Source: an uncultured Bacteroidales bacterium (GTDB lineage: Bacteria > Bacteroidota > Bacteroidia > Bacteroidales > UBA932). From it: 64,000 bases of DNA. Positions 26,003 to 34,969 of the stretch are shown in pieces. Where the stretch lies: contig ONWU01000003.1 in assembly GCA_900321655.1 (NCBI GenBank), positions 113,367 through 177,366 of the forward strand, written 5' to 3'. Numbering within the stretch: the first letter of the stretch is position 1; each line of letters starts with the position of its first letter. The notes below the pieces were generated by a model. The model ran no database searches. It was not told where the DNA came from and saw only the letters and a program-made list of their open reading frames with translations. The translations under genes were made by a program, and so were the position numbers.

Positions 26003-27018
26003 TCAAGATTCTGGTAGACTGTTTTGGCGGAGATAAAAGCCCTCAGGCACCTGTAGAAGGCGCTCTGAGAGCCTTGAAGGCCAACAAGGACCTGTATATC
26101 CTCCTGCTGGGAGACGAGGCCCTGCTGCAGAAAGAACTGCAGGGGAAGGCTTATGACAAGAGCCGGCTGGAGATTGTGCATGCCCCGGAGGTGATCGGTT
26201 GCGACGAAAAGCCCACGGATGTGGTTCGTCTCAAGCGCAACTCCTCCATGATGAAGGGTATCATCATGCTCCGGGACTGCGATGACATATCCGCCCTGGT
26301 TTCCACCGGTTCCACCGGAGCTCTGGTTACCGGCGCCCTGGTACGTCTGGGCCGCATTCCCGGTGTCATCCGCCCGGCCTTTTGCCCCATCCTCCCCACC
26401 ATGAACGGAGGCATCGTGGGCATCTGCGACAGCGGAGCCAACGTGGAGGTGACATCGGCCCACCTGCGCCAGTTTGCCATTATGGCGTCCCTCTATATGG
26501 AGAACGTCTATGGCGTGAAAAGCCCCCGCGTAGCCCTTCTGAATGTGGGGAAAGAGGCCGAAAAGGGAGACGACATCCGCCGGGAGGCATACGGACTGCT
26601 GCAGGAAACGGAAGGCCTTAATTTCGTAGGCAATATGGAAAGCCGGGACCTTCTTTCCGGCAGCTACGACATTGTGGTGGCCGACGGCTTCAGCGGCAAT
26701 GTGCTGGTAAAAACCACGGAAGGAACCGCCCTGGAGCTGCTGAAAAAGCTGAAAAAGGAGATTTTCAGCCGCGCCCTCTACAAATTGGGCGCCCTCTTGA
26801 TGAAAAAGATGTTTGCCGACATGAAGGAGTTCATGAACTACCAGAATTACGGCGGCAGCGTGCTTCTGGGCACCTCCAAAGTAGTGGTCAAGGGCCACGG
26901 CTCCTCCAACGCCACGGCCGTGGAAAAATGCATAGAGCAGGCCTATAAGATGGAAGTGAGCCGGCTCTCCGGTAAGATAGAGGCGGAAATTGCCAAGTAT
27001 GAACACTATGAAGACTAA
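25999..27018 (+). CDS. plsX: Phosphate acyltransferase PlsX
   Basis: A 339-residue PlsX that interconverts acyl-ACP and acyl phosphate at the membrane. Motifs include the N-terminal DCFGGDKSP (normally DAMGGDxxP), VSTGSTGALVTGALVRLGRIPGVIRPA near 94-120, LLNVGKEAEKGDD and the C-terminal VVADGFSGNVLVKTTEG and GHGSSNATAVEKCI. Length is normal. Its place directly after fakA/fakB makes sense because both pathways meet at acyl phosphate. The ATG overlaps the GNAT-like stop. Confidence 0.92.
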   Translation: MIKILVDCFGGDKSPQAPVEGALRALKANKDLYILLLGDEALLQKELQGKAYDKSRLEIVHAPEVIGCDEKPTDVVRLKRNSSMMKGIIMLRDCDDISALVSTGSTGALVTGALVRLGRIPGVIRPAFCPILPTMNGGIVGICDSGANVEVTSAHLRQFAIMASLYMENVYGVKSPRVALLNVGKEAEKGDDIRREAYGLLQETEGLNFVGNMESRDLLSGSYDIVVADGFSGNVLVKTTEGTALELLKKLKKEIFSRALYKLGALLMKKMFADMKEFMNYQNYGGSVLLGTSKVVVKGHGSSNATAVEKCIEQAYKMEVSRLSGKIEAEIAKYEHYED

Positions 27019-27022
27019 CGAT

Positions 27023-27256
27023 ATGTTTGAAAAAGTACAAACCATCCTTGCGAAGCAGCTTCGCATCGATGCTTCCAAAATTACCATGGACTCCCTCATC
27101 AAGAAAGAACTGGGGGCCGATTCCCTGGACATTCTCCAGCTGCTGATGCGCATCGAGGACCAGTACGGCATTGTCATCCCGGATCAGGAACTGGCCCAGT
27201 TCAACACGGTAGGAGACGTGGTCCGCTATCTGGAAAAGCAGGAAGTTAAATTATAA
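27023..27256 (+). CDS. Acyl carrier protein
   Basis: A 77-residue ACP starting 4 bp after plsX. The phosphopantetheine serine is S34 in KELGADSLDILQLLMRIEDQYGI, close to housekeeping AcpP. It is probably the ACP used with PlsX, although AcpP is usually beside fabF in Bacteroidota and I cannot tell whether this is the only housekeeping copy. A longer reading from 26990 would overlap plsX and adds no ACP sequence. Confidence 0.9.
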   Translation: MFEKVQTILAKQLRIDASKITMDSLIKKELGADSLDILQLLMRIEDQYGIVIPDQELAQFNTVGDVVRYLEKQEVKL

Positions 27257-27261
27257 TTATT

Positions 27262-28917
27262 ATGGTTCAGGTCTATTGTAAGAATACCAAGGAGACAAAA
27301 CGTTTCCCCGAAGGCACTTCCCTTCTGCAAATGCTCTCGGAGTTTGACTGCCACACACCCTTCCCCATCGTATCGGCCAAGGTGAACAATGTCTCCCAGG
27401 GCCTCAAGTTCAAGGTTTACCAGAACAAGGACATCGAGTTCATAGATGTCCGGGAGCCCAGCGGGATGCGGGTATACTGCCGCTCGCTGTATTTCTTACT
27501 GTACAAGGCCGCCTGCGACGTACTGCCCCAGAGCAAGCTGTACATAGAGCATCCCATTTCCCACGGCTATTTCTGTCACGTGAGAAAGGCCGATGACCAG
27601 GACATCACCCCCCAGGAAATTGCCGGCATCGAACAGCGGATGCGGGATCTGGTGGAGAAAGATCTCCCCTTCCACCGTTACGACGTGCAGACGGAAAAGG
27701 CCATCAAGGAATTCCGGAAAGCCGGCTTCGAGGACAAGGTGCGCCTGCTGGAAACCAGCGGAGAAGCCTACACGGACTATTATACCCTGGGAGATACGGC
27801 CGACTATTTCTACGGAAAGCTGGTCCCTTCCACCGGCTATCTGACCGTTTGGGGCATCCAGCCCTACCACGACGGCCTGCTGCTGCGGGTCCCCTCCCGG
27901 GAGAATCCCTCGGAACTGGCTTCCTTCGAAGACCAACCCAAAACTTTCGAGATGTTCAAGGAAGCCCTGCGCTGGAACATCATTATGGGCCTGAGCACGG
28001 TAGGAGATGTGAACGAGGCTTTCCTGAACGGCCGCGCCAGCGAACTCATCCAGATTGCTGAAGCCTTGCAGGAAAAGAAAATCGTAAAGATTGCCGAGGA
28101 AATCGAGCGCCGCTACAACAGCGAGAATCCGCTGCAGGTGGTCCTTATCACCGGCCCCTCCTCCTCCGGTAAAACCACTTTCTGCAAGCGCTTGTCCATC
28201 CAGCTGAAAGCCTGCGGCTTAAGGCCGATGTCCGTGAGTACGGACGATTATTTTGTCAACCGGGAAGACTCTCCCCGCTTCCCCGACGGTTCCTTCGACT
28301 TCGACAATTTCGAAACGGTGGACCACAGGCTGATGGAAAGCGATATCATGAAGCTTCTCTCAGGAGAAGAGGTGGAAGTGCCTGAATTCAACTTCGTAAC
28401 GGGCCTGCGGGAGTACAACGGAAAGAAACTGCGCCTGGGAGAAGGCCGCATCCTTCTTATCGAAGGCATCCACGCCCTCAATCCCGCCCTTACCAGTGAG
28501 ATTCCGGAAAGCGCCAAGTTCAGGATCTTTATCAATACCCTGACGGGAACCCTCCTGGACGACCACAACAGCATCCCTACCAGTGACAACCGCTTGCTCA
28601 GGCGCATCGTGAGAGACTACAATGCCGGGGCCTTTACGGCCCGGGAATCCATCTCCAACTGGCAGAACGTCCTGAATGCGGAGGAAAAATGGATCTATCC
28701 CTACCAGGAAACGGCGGATGTCATGTTCAATAGCGCCTATCTCATTGAGTTTGCAGTGCTTAAGAACCACGCCGAGCCCATCCTCCGAAGCGTTCCGCAG
28801 AACTGCGCAGAATTTGCCGAAGCCCACAGACTCCTCAAGTTCATCCATTACTTTACGCCGGTTCCGGATAAGGAAATCCCCGCCACATCGCTGCTGCGGG
28901 AATTCATCGGCGGCTAG
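27262..28917 (+). CDS. TGS-domain nucleoside (uridine-like) kinase
   Basis: A 551-residue protein. Residues 1-65 form a TGS-like domain (VQVYCKNTKETKRFPEGTSLLQML), residues about 65-240 match the ThrRS second additional domain (IEHPISHGYFC resembles the HxxxH region), and residues 280-551 are a uridine/phosphoribulokinase-type P-loop kinase with Walker A GPSSSGKTTFCKRL and STDDYFVNRED. This architecture is common in Bacteroidota and is annotated as nucleoside kinase; the role of the ThrRS-derived part is unknown. It ends the fak/plsX run and overlaps the convergent acyltransferase by 4 bp. Confidence 0.85.
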   Translation: MVQVYCKNTKETKRFPEGTSLLQMLSEFDCHTPFPIVSAKVNNVSQGLKFKVYQNKDIEFIDVREPSGMRVYCRSLYFLLYKAACDVLPQSKLYIEHPISHGYFCHVRKADDQDITPQEIAGIEQRMRDLVEKDLPFHRYDVQTEKAIKEFRKAGFEDKVRLLETSGEAYTDYYTLGDTADYFYGKLVPSTGYLTVWGIQPYHDGLLLRVPSRENPSELASFEDQPKTFEMFKEALRWNIIMGLSTVGDVNEAFLNGRASELIQIAEALQEKKIVKIAEEIERRYNSENPLQVVLITGPSSSGKTTFCKRLSIQLKACGLRPMSVSTDDYFVNREDSPRFPDGSFDFDNFETVDHRLMESDIMKLLSGEEVEVPEFNFVTGLREYNGKKLRLGEGRILLIEGIHALNPALTSEIPESAKFRIFINTLTGTLLDDHNSIPTSDNRLLRRIVRDYNAGAFTARESISNWQNVLNAEEKWIYPYQETADVMFNSAYLIEFAVLKNHAEPILRSVPQNCAEFAEAHRLLKFIHYFTPVPDKEIPATSLLREFIGG

Positions 28918-30017
28918 GCCATAACAGGCGAAGCATAGATTCTCAAAAGAATATCCCGGAGCTCTTCGGGATATTCTTCTGTTATCTCCCCTATGTGCTT
29001 TTCGAAGGCTTCTTTCTCTGCATTCGTATAGCTGTGAGCGCGTTTTCCGGCCAGAAGGTCTGCCGCAATGTAATTATTGGGATACAGGCGATAGCCCGCC
29101 CGGATACGGCTGTCTACAAGGTCTGCCACGGCTTTGTTGAAATCCGGATTGCTGTACTCACAAAAGGGTTCCAGTTCTTCCCGGCGGATGGGCTCGCAAA
29201 CCGTAAGATGCACCCTTCCCTTGGGCTGGGTAATGCCCGTGAGGATGCTGTTCAGGTCCTCTCCCGGCTTTTTGATATACGGCTGCCCGGAACTTCTGGC
29301 ATACAGTTCCAGGGCCTTGAGCTGGTCGCAGGGTTCCCACTCGTAGGAGATGGAAAGCGGAGCCAGGTTGAGCTCCGCGAGGGACTGCACGCGGTCTTCC
29401 CCGCCGGAGAGGTTGAACATCTTGATGATGCCCTGGTCCGTGAGGTCTTTCCCGTCTTTGGTGCGGCCGTTCCGCTGGGCAATCCAGACGCTTTCCTTTT
29501 TCCGGGTGATGGCGTAACGGATATACTCCGAAGCATACTGGCTTTTTTTCAGGAAATCCCGGGCCGATGTAACGGTAGAAGGCCTTTCGATGCGGAACAT
29601 CTTGTTGCATCGGCCCACATCGATCACCAGCTGTCCCTGCATCAGATTGGCCCCGAAGGTGATTTCTGAGGTCCTTCGGCCCGCTTCCGAAAGAAGGACC
29701 TGCAGGAAGGCGGCATCCAGCATAATATCCCGGTGATTGGAAATGAAAAGATAGTCCTTTTCGGGATCCAGCCTTTCCATCCCGGAGACGGACAGGCCGC
29801 TGGTGGTTTTTTCTGCTATGGAGTAGATGACCTTGTACATCACGCGGGTCTGGAACTCCTCTACCGTACGGCAACTACCCACCAGTCCCGCTACGGTCTG
29901 AAGCGGCATTTCCGGGAAGAGGAAACTGCACACCAGCGGAAAGTACTTGTCAGAGACAATCCTCTGCATCGCGGCAGGGATTTCCGCATCTACATAAGGT
30001 CTGATATCGTCAAACAT
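28914..30017 (-). CDS. PlsB/PlsC-like acyltransferase
   Basis: A 367-residue member of the glycerol-phosphate acyltransferase superfamily. The catalytic block is YLFISNHRDIMLDAAFL near 89-105; the histidine is followed by Asp at +2 and at +6, so the usual HX4D spacing is altered, a form I associate with Bacteroidota paralogues. ITFGANLMQG, SVWIAQRNGRTKDG (a variant of FPEGTRS with RNGRTKD) and a C-terminal helical part follow. It overlaps the PaaK-like gene by 8 bp, so it is the last gene of the aryl-polyene-type cluster, where acyltransferases attach the finished polyene to a lipid. Confidence 0.8.
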   Translation of the reverse strand: MFDDIRPYVDAEIPAAMQRIVSDKYFPLVCSFLFPEMPLQTVAGLVGSCRTVEEFQTRVMYKVIYSIAEKTTSGLSVSGMERLDPEKDYLFISNHRDIMLDAAFLQVLLSEAGRRTSEITFGANLMQGQLVIDVGRCNKMFRIERPSTVTSARDFLKKSQYASEYIRYAITRKKESVWIAQRNGRTKDGKDLTDQGIIKMFNLSGGEDRVQSLAELNLAPLSISYEWEPCDQLKALELYARSSGQPYIKKPGEDLNSILTGITQPKGRVHLTVCEPIRREELEPFCEYSNPDFNKAVADLVDSRIRAGYRLYPNNYIAADLLAGKRAHSYTNAEKEAFEKHIGEITEEYPEELRDILLRIYASPVMA

Positions 30018-31311
30018 GTTGGGAGCGCTTATCGATGAATTTGACGGGCTTGCGGCTCTTGGCCGGGAAATTGATGGCCGCCACCTCGGGAACGGGCAGA
30101 ATCTCTATCCTCGGGGCCACCCGGATACGGGAGCGGAAACGGTCCTTGAGGTCCTTCACGGGATCGAAATCGGGCTGGTATTTAAGCCCCAACTGCACCA
30201 GGACATCGTCTGTCCCGGCATCGGAATCCTGCACAATCACCACGTAATTCTCTACATAAGGGGCATTGTCCAGCACATCATTCACAGCCGGCGGATATAG
30301 CGTGGTGCCCTTGAGCTTGATCATATTGTTCTTGCGGCCCACCAGCGGAGTGAGCCGGTAACTGTATCGGCCGCACTGGCACCGTTCGGTAATCCTGGCG
30401 GCCATATCGCCCGTCCGGAACCGCAGCAGCGGCATTCCTTCCACCCCCAGGGTGGTAACCACAATCTCTCCCACCTGACCGTCCGGAACGGGAAGGTTGT
30501 CTTCGCCGATGATTTCCACGATGATGAGTTCCGGATGCACGTGACCGCCGCAGCCATACGGACACTCGGAGAAAGTGGCGCCCATCTCTGTAGAAGAATA
30601 GGTGGCAAAAAGCTCCACATCCCATTTCTCCCGGATGCGGCGGCCCAGCAGGTTCAGGTTGAAATCCTGGTCCCTCAGGCCTTCTCCGATGCCGATGATA
30701 CGCTTGATGGAAGAATTCCGGTAGTCTATTCCGTGCTCCTCGGCATACTGGATAAGTCTGAGAATAAAAGAAGGAACGCACATAATGGTGTCCGGCTTCA
30801 AGCGCTCTATGGTGTCCCACTGCAGCTCCGGGATACCGTTCCCCACCCGGATGATACTGGCGCCCAGTTCCCGGATTCCCAGGAAATACGCCAGGCCGGC
30901 CATAAAACGCTTGTCCAGGGTGGTCATCAGCTGGACAATGTTGCCGGGCCTCACACCTGCGCACTCGAAGCTCTTCTTCTCGTTGTAGGCCAGCCTCTGC
31001 AGGTCCTTTTCCGTGCAGCCGAAGGTGACCGGGTCTCCCAGCGTACCGGAAGTGGTCACGTAATCTACAATCTTCTCCCTGGGACAGCAGAGGAACTCAT
31101 CGTTGAACAGCTGCAGGTCCTTTTTCTCCGTGAAAGGAATCTTCTGCAGGTCCTCGATGGTACGGATCTTCTCAATATCAATGTGATACTTGTCAAACAT
31201 CCGCTGGTAATACTTGGAGTGGTCCTTCAAGTACACCAGGGCTTCGTGCAGAAGTCCTTCCTGGAATTCTTTGATTTCCTCTGGTTTCTTGAACTCAATA
31301 TCCATTGTCAT
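30010..31311 (-). CDS. Phenylacetate-CoA-ligase-like AMP-forming enzyme
   Basis: A 433-residue PaaK-type adenylating enzyme. Motifs are VTTSGTLGDPVTF (P-loop, near 86-98), GASIIRVGNG, FATYSSTEMG near 237-246, TTLGVEGMPLLRFRTGDM near 288-305 and a C-terminal domain with VGRKNNMIKLKGTTLYP. In aryl-polyene and flexirubin clusters such a ligase activates the aromatic starter acid for loading onto a carrier protein, which is my inference here. The start may be the ATG at 31311 or the one at 31305. It overlaps both neighbours. Confidence 0.85.
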   Translation of the reverse strand: MTMDIEFKKPEEIKEFQEGLLHEALVYLKDHSKYYQRMFDKYHIDIEKIRTIEDLQKIPFTEKKDLQLFNDEFLCCPREKIVDYVTTSGTLGDPVTFGCTEKDLQRLAYNEKKSFECAGVRPGNIVQLMTTLDKRFMAGLAYFLGIRELGASIIRVGNGIPELQWDTIERLKPDTIMCVPSFILRLIQYAEEHGIDYRNSSIKRIIGIGEGLRDQDFNLNLLGRRIREKWDVELFATYSSTEMGATFSECPYGCGGHVHPELIIVEIIGEDNLPVPDGQVGEIVVTTLGVEGMPLLRFRTGDMAARITERCQCGRYSYRLTPLVGRKNNMIKLKGTTLYPPAVNDVLDNAPYVENYVVIVQDSDAGTDDVLVQLGLKYQPDFDPVKDLKDRFRSRIRVAPRIEILPVPEVAAINFPAKSRKPVKFIDKRSQHV

Positions 31312-32155
31312 TTAACCATTTAATAAATGATTGTTGCCATTTTCTGGTATTCTGGTCCTGCTTGGCAGGATTGGCGCCGAAGCCATGGCCGCCGGTTTCA
31401 TACTGCGTATACAGATGCGGCACGTTCTTAGCGGTGAGAGCGCTGTCCAGCAGCACCGAATTGCGATAATCCACGATAGGGTCGTCCACGCAGTTCAGAA
31501 GAAATACGGGTGGAGTATCGGCCTTTACGTGATGCTCCAGGGACAGGGAATCCCGCATGGAAGGGTTCATCGCCGTCCATTCACCCAGAAGGCCCAGCCG
31601 GGAGCGTTTATGCACGGGAGGGGCCGACAAGGTAACCACCGGATAAATGGAAGCCACAAAGTCCGGCCGGAGGGAAACGGAGGGCTCTATGCCGTATCGG
31701 GTAAGGAAATTGGTATCAAAGTATTCTCCGGCGCTCATCACCAGGTGTCCTCCGGCACTGAAGCCCATAGCCCCTACAGGGCCGCTATACCGCTCCCTAA
31801 CCAGCTGGATGGCCCTTTGCAGGTCACAGATCATATCCGGATGCCGGTTTCCCCTGAAAAGGCTCCGGTATTTCATCACAAACTCTATCTTCCCGGCCGC
31901 CCGGTATCGGAGCACATAGGCCGCATACCCTTCCGAGCAGAGCCACTGTGCCACCTTCTTCCCTTCCGAATTCATATCCAGCCAGTGATAACTGCCCCCG
32001 GGGCACACCACAATGGCCGCCTTGGGAGTGCCCTCCGGCAGATACGCCGTCATCGTCACCTGCCGGCTGTGGCACGCCGTACCCTCCCAGATCCTCTCCT
32101 GCGCCATACCGGGAAAACAGACCATCAGCAACAGTATGTTAAGAATCCTTTTCAT
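31295..32155 (-). CDS. Secreted alpha/beta hydrolase (esterase-like)
   Basis: A 286-residue exported hydrolase with a signal peptide ending PGMAQ at 19. The oxyanion region is VCPGGSYHWLD, the nucleophile elbow GFSAGGH near 131-137, the acid is in LNCVDDPIVDY near 230, and the catalytic His is in ETGGHGFG near 262. These match the acetyl-xylan-esterase/BD-FAE group. It overlaps the exporter gene by 17 bp and the PaaK-like gene by 17 bp, so it is part of the cluster and may remove or transfer an acyl group from the exported product; it could also be an unrelated carbohydrate esterase caught in the operon. Confidence 0.82.
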   Translation of the reverse strand: MKRILNILLLMVCFPGMAQERIWEGTACHSRQVTMTAYLPEGTPKAAIVVCPGGSYHWLDMNSEGKKVAQWLCSEGYAAYVLRYRAAGKIEFVMKYRSLFRGNRHPDMICDLQRAIQLVRERYSGPVGAMGFSAGGHLVMSAGEYFDTNFLTRYGIEPSVSLRPDFVASIYPVVTLSAPPVHKRSRLGLLGEWTAMNPSMRDSLSLEHHVKADTPPVFLLNCVDDPIVDYRNSVLLDSALTAKNVPHLYTQYETGGHGFGANPAKQDQNTRKWQQSFIKWLNDNGY

Positions 32156-34922
32156 ACCATTGCAAATAAAAATGTCTCATCTGACGGGTAAAGTCGGCTA
32201 TATCGGCCTGCAAAGGCGCCTGCACCCTCTCCCCTATCTCCAGGGAAAGCGGATGGAAGCGGAGGAAGAAATCGTGCTTCGGCAGGGCCTCGTGGAAGCC
32301 GCGAAGAAGAAGAGGCAGGACATCCATCCCCAGTTCCCGAGCCGTGAGGAAAGCGCCGCGATGGAATCGGCCGATGCGACCATCTACCGAGCGGGTTCCT
32401 TCGGGGAAAATGACCACCGAATAGCCCTCGGCCACCATTTTCCGGATATGCTCGGTTCCTTCGGAAAGCCCCCGGGACGCCGGAAAATACCCGGTCTTGC
32501 GGATAACCATCCTATAAAAGGGGAAGTTCCATACCCAGTCGTTGGTCATCAGGATGAGCCTGGGTTGCAGCGCTATCAGGGCCAGTACGTCCAGGTGGCT
32601 CTGGTGATTGCAGATATAGACCGCCGGACGGGAAAAATCCTCCCCGTGGGGGTTCTTAAGGGTATACGGACAACCGGGAATGATTCTGATGGCACAGGAG
32701 GCCACCCGGCGAACCAGCTTGTTATAGGCCGGTCCTTTCGGGAAAAACGGGGCCAGAAGGGAAAGTAGCGTCATTCCCAGCACCATCATAAAGCCGATAT
32801 ACACCGTGGAAAGCATTCCCAGGAAAGAACGCGGTTTCCAGCGGTACAGAAGGGGCGGAAGGTAGCAGGCCATAGCCACCACCGTTACCATTCCAATTAC
32901 CGTTACAAGGCCCAGGGAACGCATAGCCGGATGGCGGGCAAAGGCCAGCACTCCAATTCCGATGAACATAATGAGGGCGCTCAGAACCACGGCATTGCTG
33001 TAGGAATGAAGTATCTTCTTCCCCGTCTTGTATTCGTAGTCCAGCCCCTCGGTAATGAAGATGCTGTAATCGTCCCCCATCCCAAAGATGAAGGTGGCCA
33101 GAATGATGTTGACAATGTTGAATTGAAGGCCTGTAAGCCCCATCATTCCCCGAATCCAGATCCAGCTTACGGCCAGCGGAAGGAAGGCGATGAGCGTGAG
33201 TCTCAGAGAGCCAAAACTGATCCAGAGGAAGACAAGGACAATGAGACTGCACACCAGGCCGATGGTGTTGAAATCCTCCGAAAGGGCACTGACCAGCGCA
33301 CTGGCGGCACTCTCCCGCGGAGAGAAGTCTACCGGACGGAAATAAGCCCTTTCCTGCGGTTCCCAGGTAGTATCCAGGGCATCGAAGAAAGGCTGAAAGC
33401 CATGGGCGGTAAAGCCGGCCTGAAGACCCTGCTCAACGAGGACATCCGGCAAATCCGCATGCCTTTCCCAGAATTCCTTCCACAGGCCGATCCTCTCTTC
33501 CTGCTCCTGAAGCCCGGGCAGCGGGAAGGCTTCGGCCTCGGGAGCAAGGGACTCCAGCAAGGCGAATCCTTCCTCCTGCTCCCGGGTCATATAATTGATG
33601 TTATGCAGGTCGGCATCGAAGGAAAGCCTCTTGCCGAAGAAGAAAAATGCCACGGTAAGGGCCAGAAAGCCGATGAATACCCATCGGCGGGTGGCTTCGG
33701 AGGGATGGAGGTAGCGGGCAGGATCCAGTTGGATTACCTTCCTCTCTCCCTTGTACACAGGCATAAATACCGGCAGGAAAACCAGCACAAAAAGGATGGT
33801 TCCCACCAGCATCATCGCCCCAATGAAGCCAAAGTCGTGAAGGGCTTCGGATTTCAGGAGAAGAAGGCCGAGGAAAGCCCCCACGGTTGTGATATTGCCG
33901 GTCAGAAGCGGGCTTACCTGCTCCTCAAGGGCCTTCCGGCGGTCCGGCTGGTATTTCAGATGGTCTATGTAGTGCAGCGGATAATTGACGGCTATGCCGA
34001 TAACCGTACAGCCGATTCCGAGGACTATCAGACTCACGCTCTCCTTGAAGCAGGCTATGATGCCCAGGGCAAATACGGCCCCGGCCGATATGGAAAGAAG
34101 GATCCAAAGCACGTCCTGCACGCGTTTGTAGCTGAGCCACAGCACGATGCAGATAAGAAGAAGGGCAATGCCGAGCGCCAGGATGGAATCTGTCTTGATG
34201 CGGCTGGCATTTTCCACGGCTACTTCCGGGCCGCCGGTAGAAGTAATCTGAACCATGGGACAGGCCTTCCGGATATCGACCTTGATCTGCCTCAAAGAAT
34301 CCAGCAGGACGGCATTCCGGCCACTTTCCGTACTGCCGTAGGGAGAATCGAAAAAGAGAAGATCCATCCCTTCCAGGGCTTCCGGCTGTGCCTTCTGCAG
34401 GCGGGAAAGTACCGGGGAATACAGGCCCAGAGGGTCTGTCCTCAGGTATCGGAGGGCAAAGGGATTATCCCCTGTGATCCTTTCGCGGTCTTCTTCCAGC
34501 TTGTCGGGAATGAAACCGGGAACCGCCAGGAGGGAATCCATCCGGACATAATCCTTCTCCTGGAGAAAATAAGGCCAGTTGGCGCAGAGGAAAGAAAAAG
34601 CATCGGCCACCTCTTCTCCGGCCGATCCTTCATAGGTTTCTATCTCCGGAAATGCAGCTTCCCAGCGGTCCTGGGAAGCGTAGAGGGCCTCCCGGCGCTC
34701 CTCGTCACCGTCCCCGCGGAAAAAGATCACCATCTTGTTGTCTCCCCCGCTGGAAAGCAGTTGCTCCCGGGAATCCCGGGGCAGGAAGGCCGATATGTCT
34801 TCCTCAAAATGCAGACGGGAGGCACTGAAGCCGCAAAGGACGAGAAGAAGCACCAGCAAAGCGCCTGCCAGCCCCCGGTGGGCCTGCAGCCAGTCGTATA
34901 GCTTTAGGATAAGAAGCTTCAC
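32139..34922 (-). CDS. MMPL/RND exporter fused to a 1-acylglycerol-phosphate acyltransferase domain
   Basis: A 927-residue fusion. Residues 1 to about 740 are a full MMPL transporter: LHFEEDISAFLPRDSREQ after TM1, GIGCTVIGIAVNYPLHYIDHLKY in the first TM bundle and ATFIFGMGDDYSIFITEGLDY in the second. Residues about 750-900 are a PlsC/LPLAT domain with ICNHQSHLDVLALIAL (HX4D) near 770 and VIFPEGTRSVDGRIGRFHRGAF near 838. The gene starts with GTG at 34922, 24 bp after a TATCTTTG box. Exporters of this class move the aryl-polyene lipid, and the fused acyltransferase would finish or load the lipid at the membrane. The separate exporter at 19925 lacks this domain. Confidence 0.88.
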   Translation of the reverse strand: MKLLILKLYDWLQAHRGLAGALLVLLLVLCGFSASRLHFEEDISAFLPRDSREQLLSSGGDNKMVIFFRGDGDEERREALYASQDRWEAAFPEIETYEGSAGEEVADAFSFLCANWPYFLQEKDYVRMDSLLAVPGFIPDKLEEDRERITGDNPFALRYLRTDPLGLYSPVLSRLQKAQPEALEGMDLLFFDSPYGSTESGRNAVLLDSLRQIKVDIRKACPMVQITSTGGPEVAVENASRIKTDSILALGIALLLICIVLWLSYKRVQDVLWILLSISAGAVFALGIIACFKESVSLIVLGIGCTVIGIAVNYPLHYIDHLKYQPDRRKALEEQVSPLLTGNITTVGAFLGLLLLKSEALHDFGFIGAMMLVGTILFVLVFLPVFMPVYKGERKVIQLDPARYLHPSEATRRWVFIGFLALTVAFFFFGKRLSFDADLHNINYMTREQEEGFALLESLAPEAEAFPLPGLQEQEERIGLWKEFWERHADLPDVLVEQGLQAGFTAHGFQPFFDALDTTWEPQERAYFRPVDFSPRESAASALVSALSEDFNTIGLVCSLIVLVFLWISFGSLRLTLIAFLPLAVSWIWIRGMMGLTGLQFNIVNIILATFIFGMGDDYSIFITEGLDYEYKTGKKILHSYSNAVVLSALIMFIGIGVLAFARHPAMRSLGLVTVIGMVTVVAMACYLPPLLYRWKPRSFLGMLSTVYIGFMMVLGMTLLSLLAPFFPKGPAYNKLVRRVASCAIRIIPGCPYTLKNPHGEDFSRPAVYICNHQSHLDVLALIALQPRLILMTNDWVWNFPFYRMVIRKTGYFPASRGLSEGTEHIRKMVAEGYSVVIFPEGTRSVDGRIGRFHRGAFLTARELGMDVLPLLLRGFHEALPKHDFFLRFHPLSLEIGERVQAPLQADIADFTRQMRHFYLQWYEKDS

Positions 34923-34946
34923 TTACTACTTTGGATTGCTAACCTA

Positions 34947-34954
34947 CAAAGATA
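34947..34954 (-). promoter_or_regulatory. -7 box for the exporter-acyltransferase gene
   Basis: TATCTTTG on the minus strand lies between the GT2 stop and the GTG start. It would give the last four cluster genes their own promoter within the longer operon. Confidence 0.5.
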
Positions 34955-34969
34955 GCAAAAAACCGGGAA

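Noticed and set aside
27574-27589. Second parS-like sequence with core TCACGTGA
   Set aside because: Only 12 of 16 positions match and it lies inside a conserved protein-coding block, so chance is the simpler explanation.
28935-28980. Inverted repeat with ATATCCCG/CGGGATAT near the end of the acyltransferase gene
   Set aside because: It lies within the coding sequence of the acyltransferase, has no T-run, and is a single short stem.
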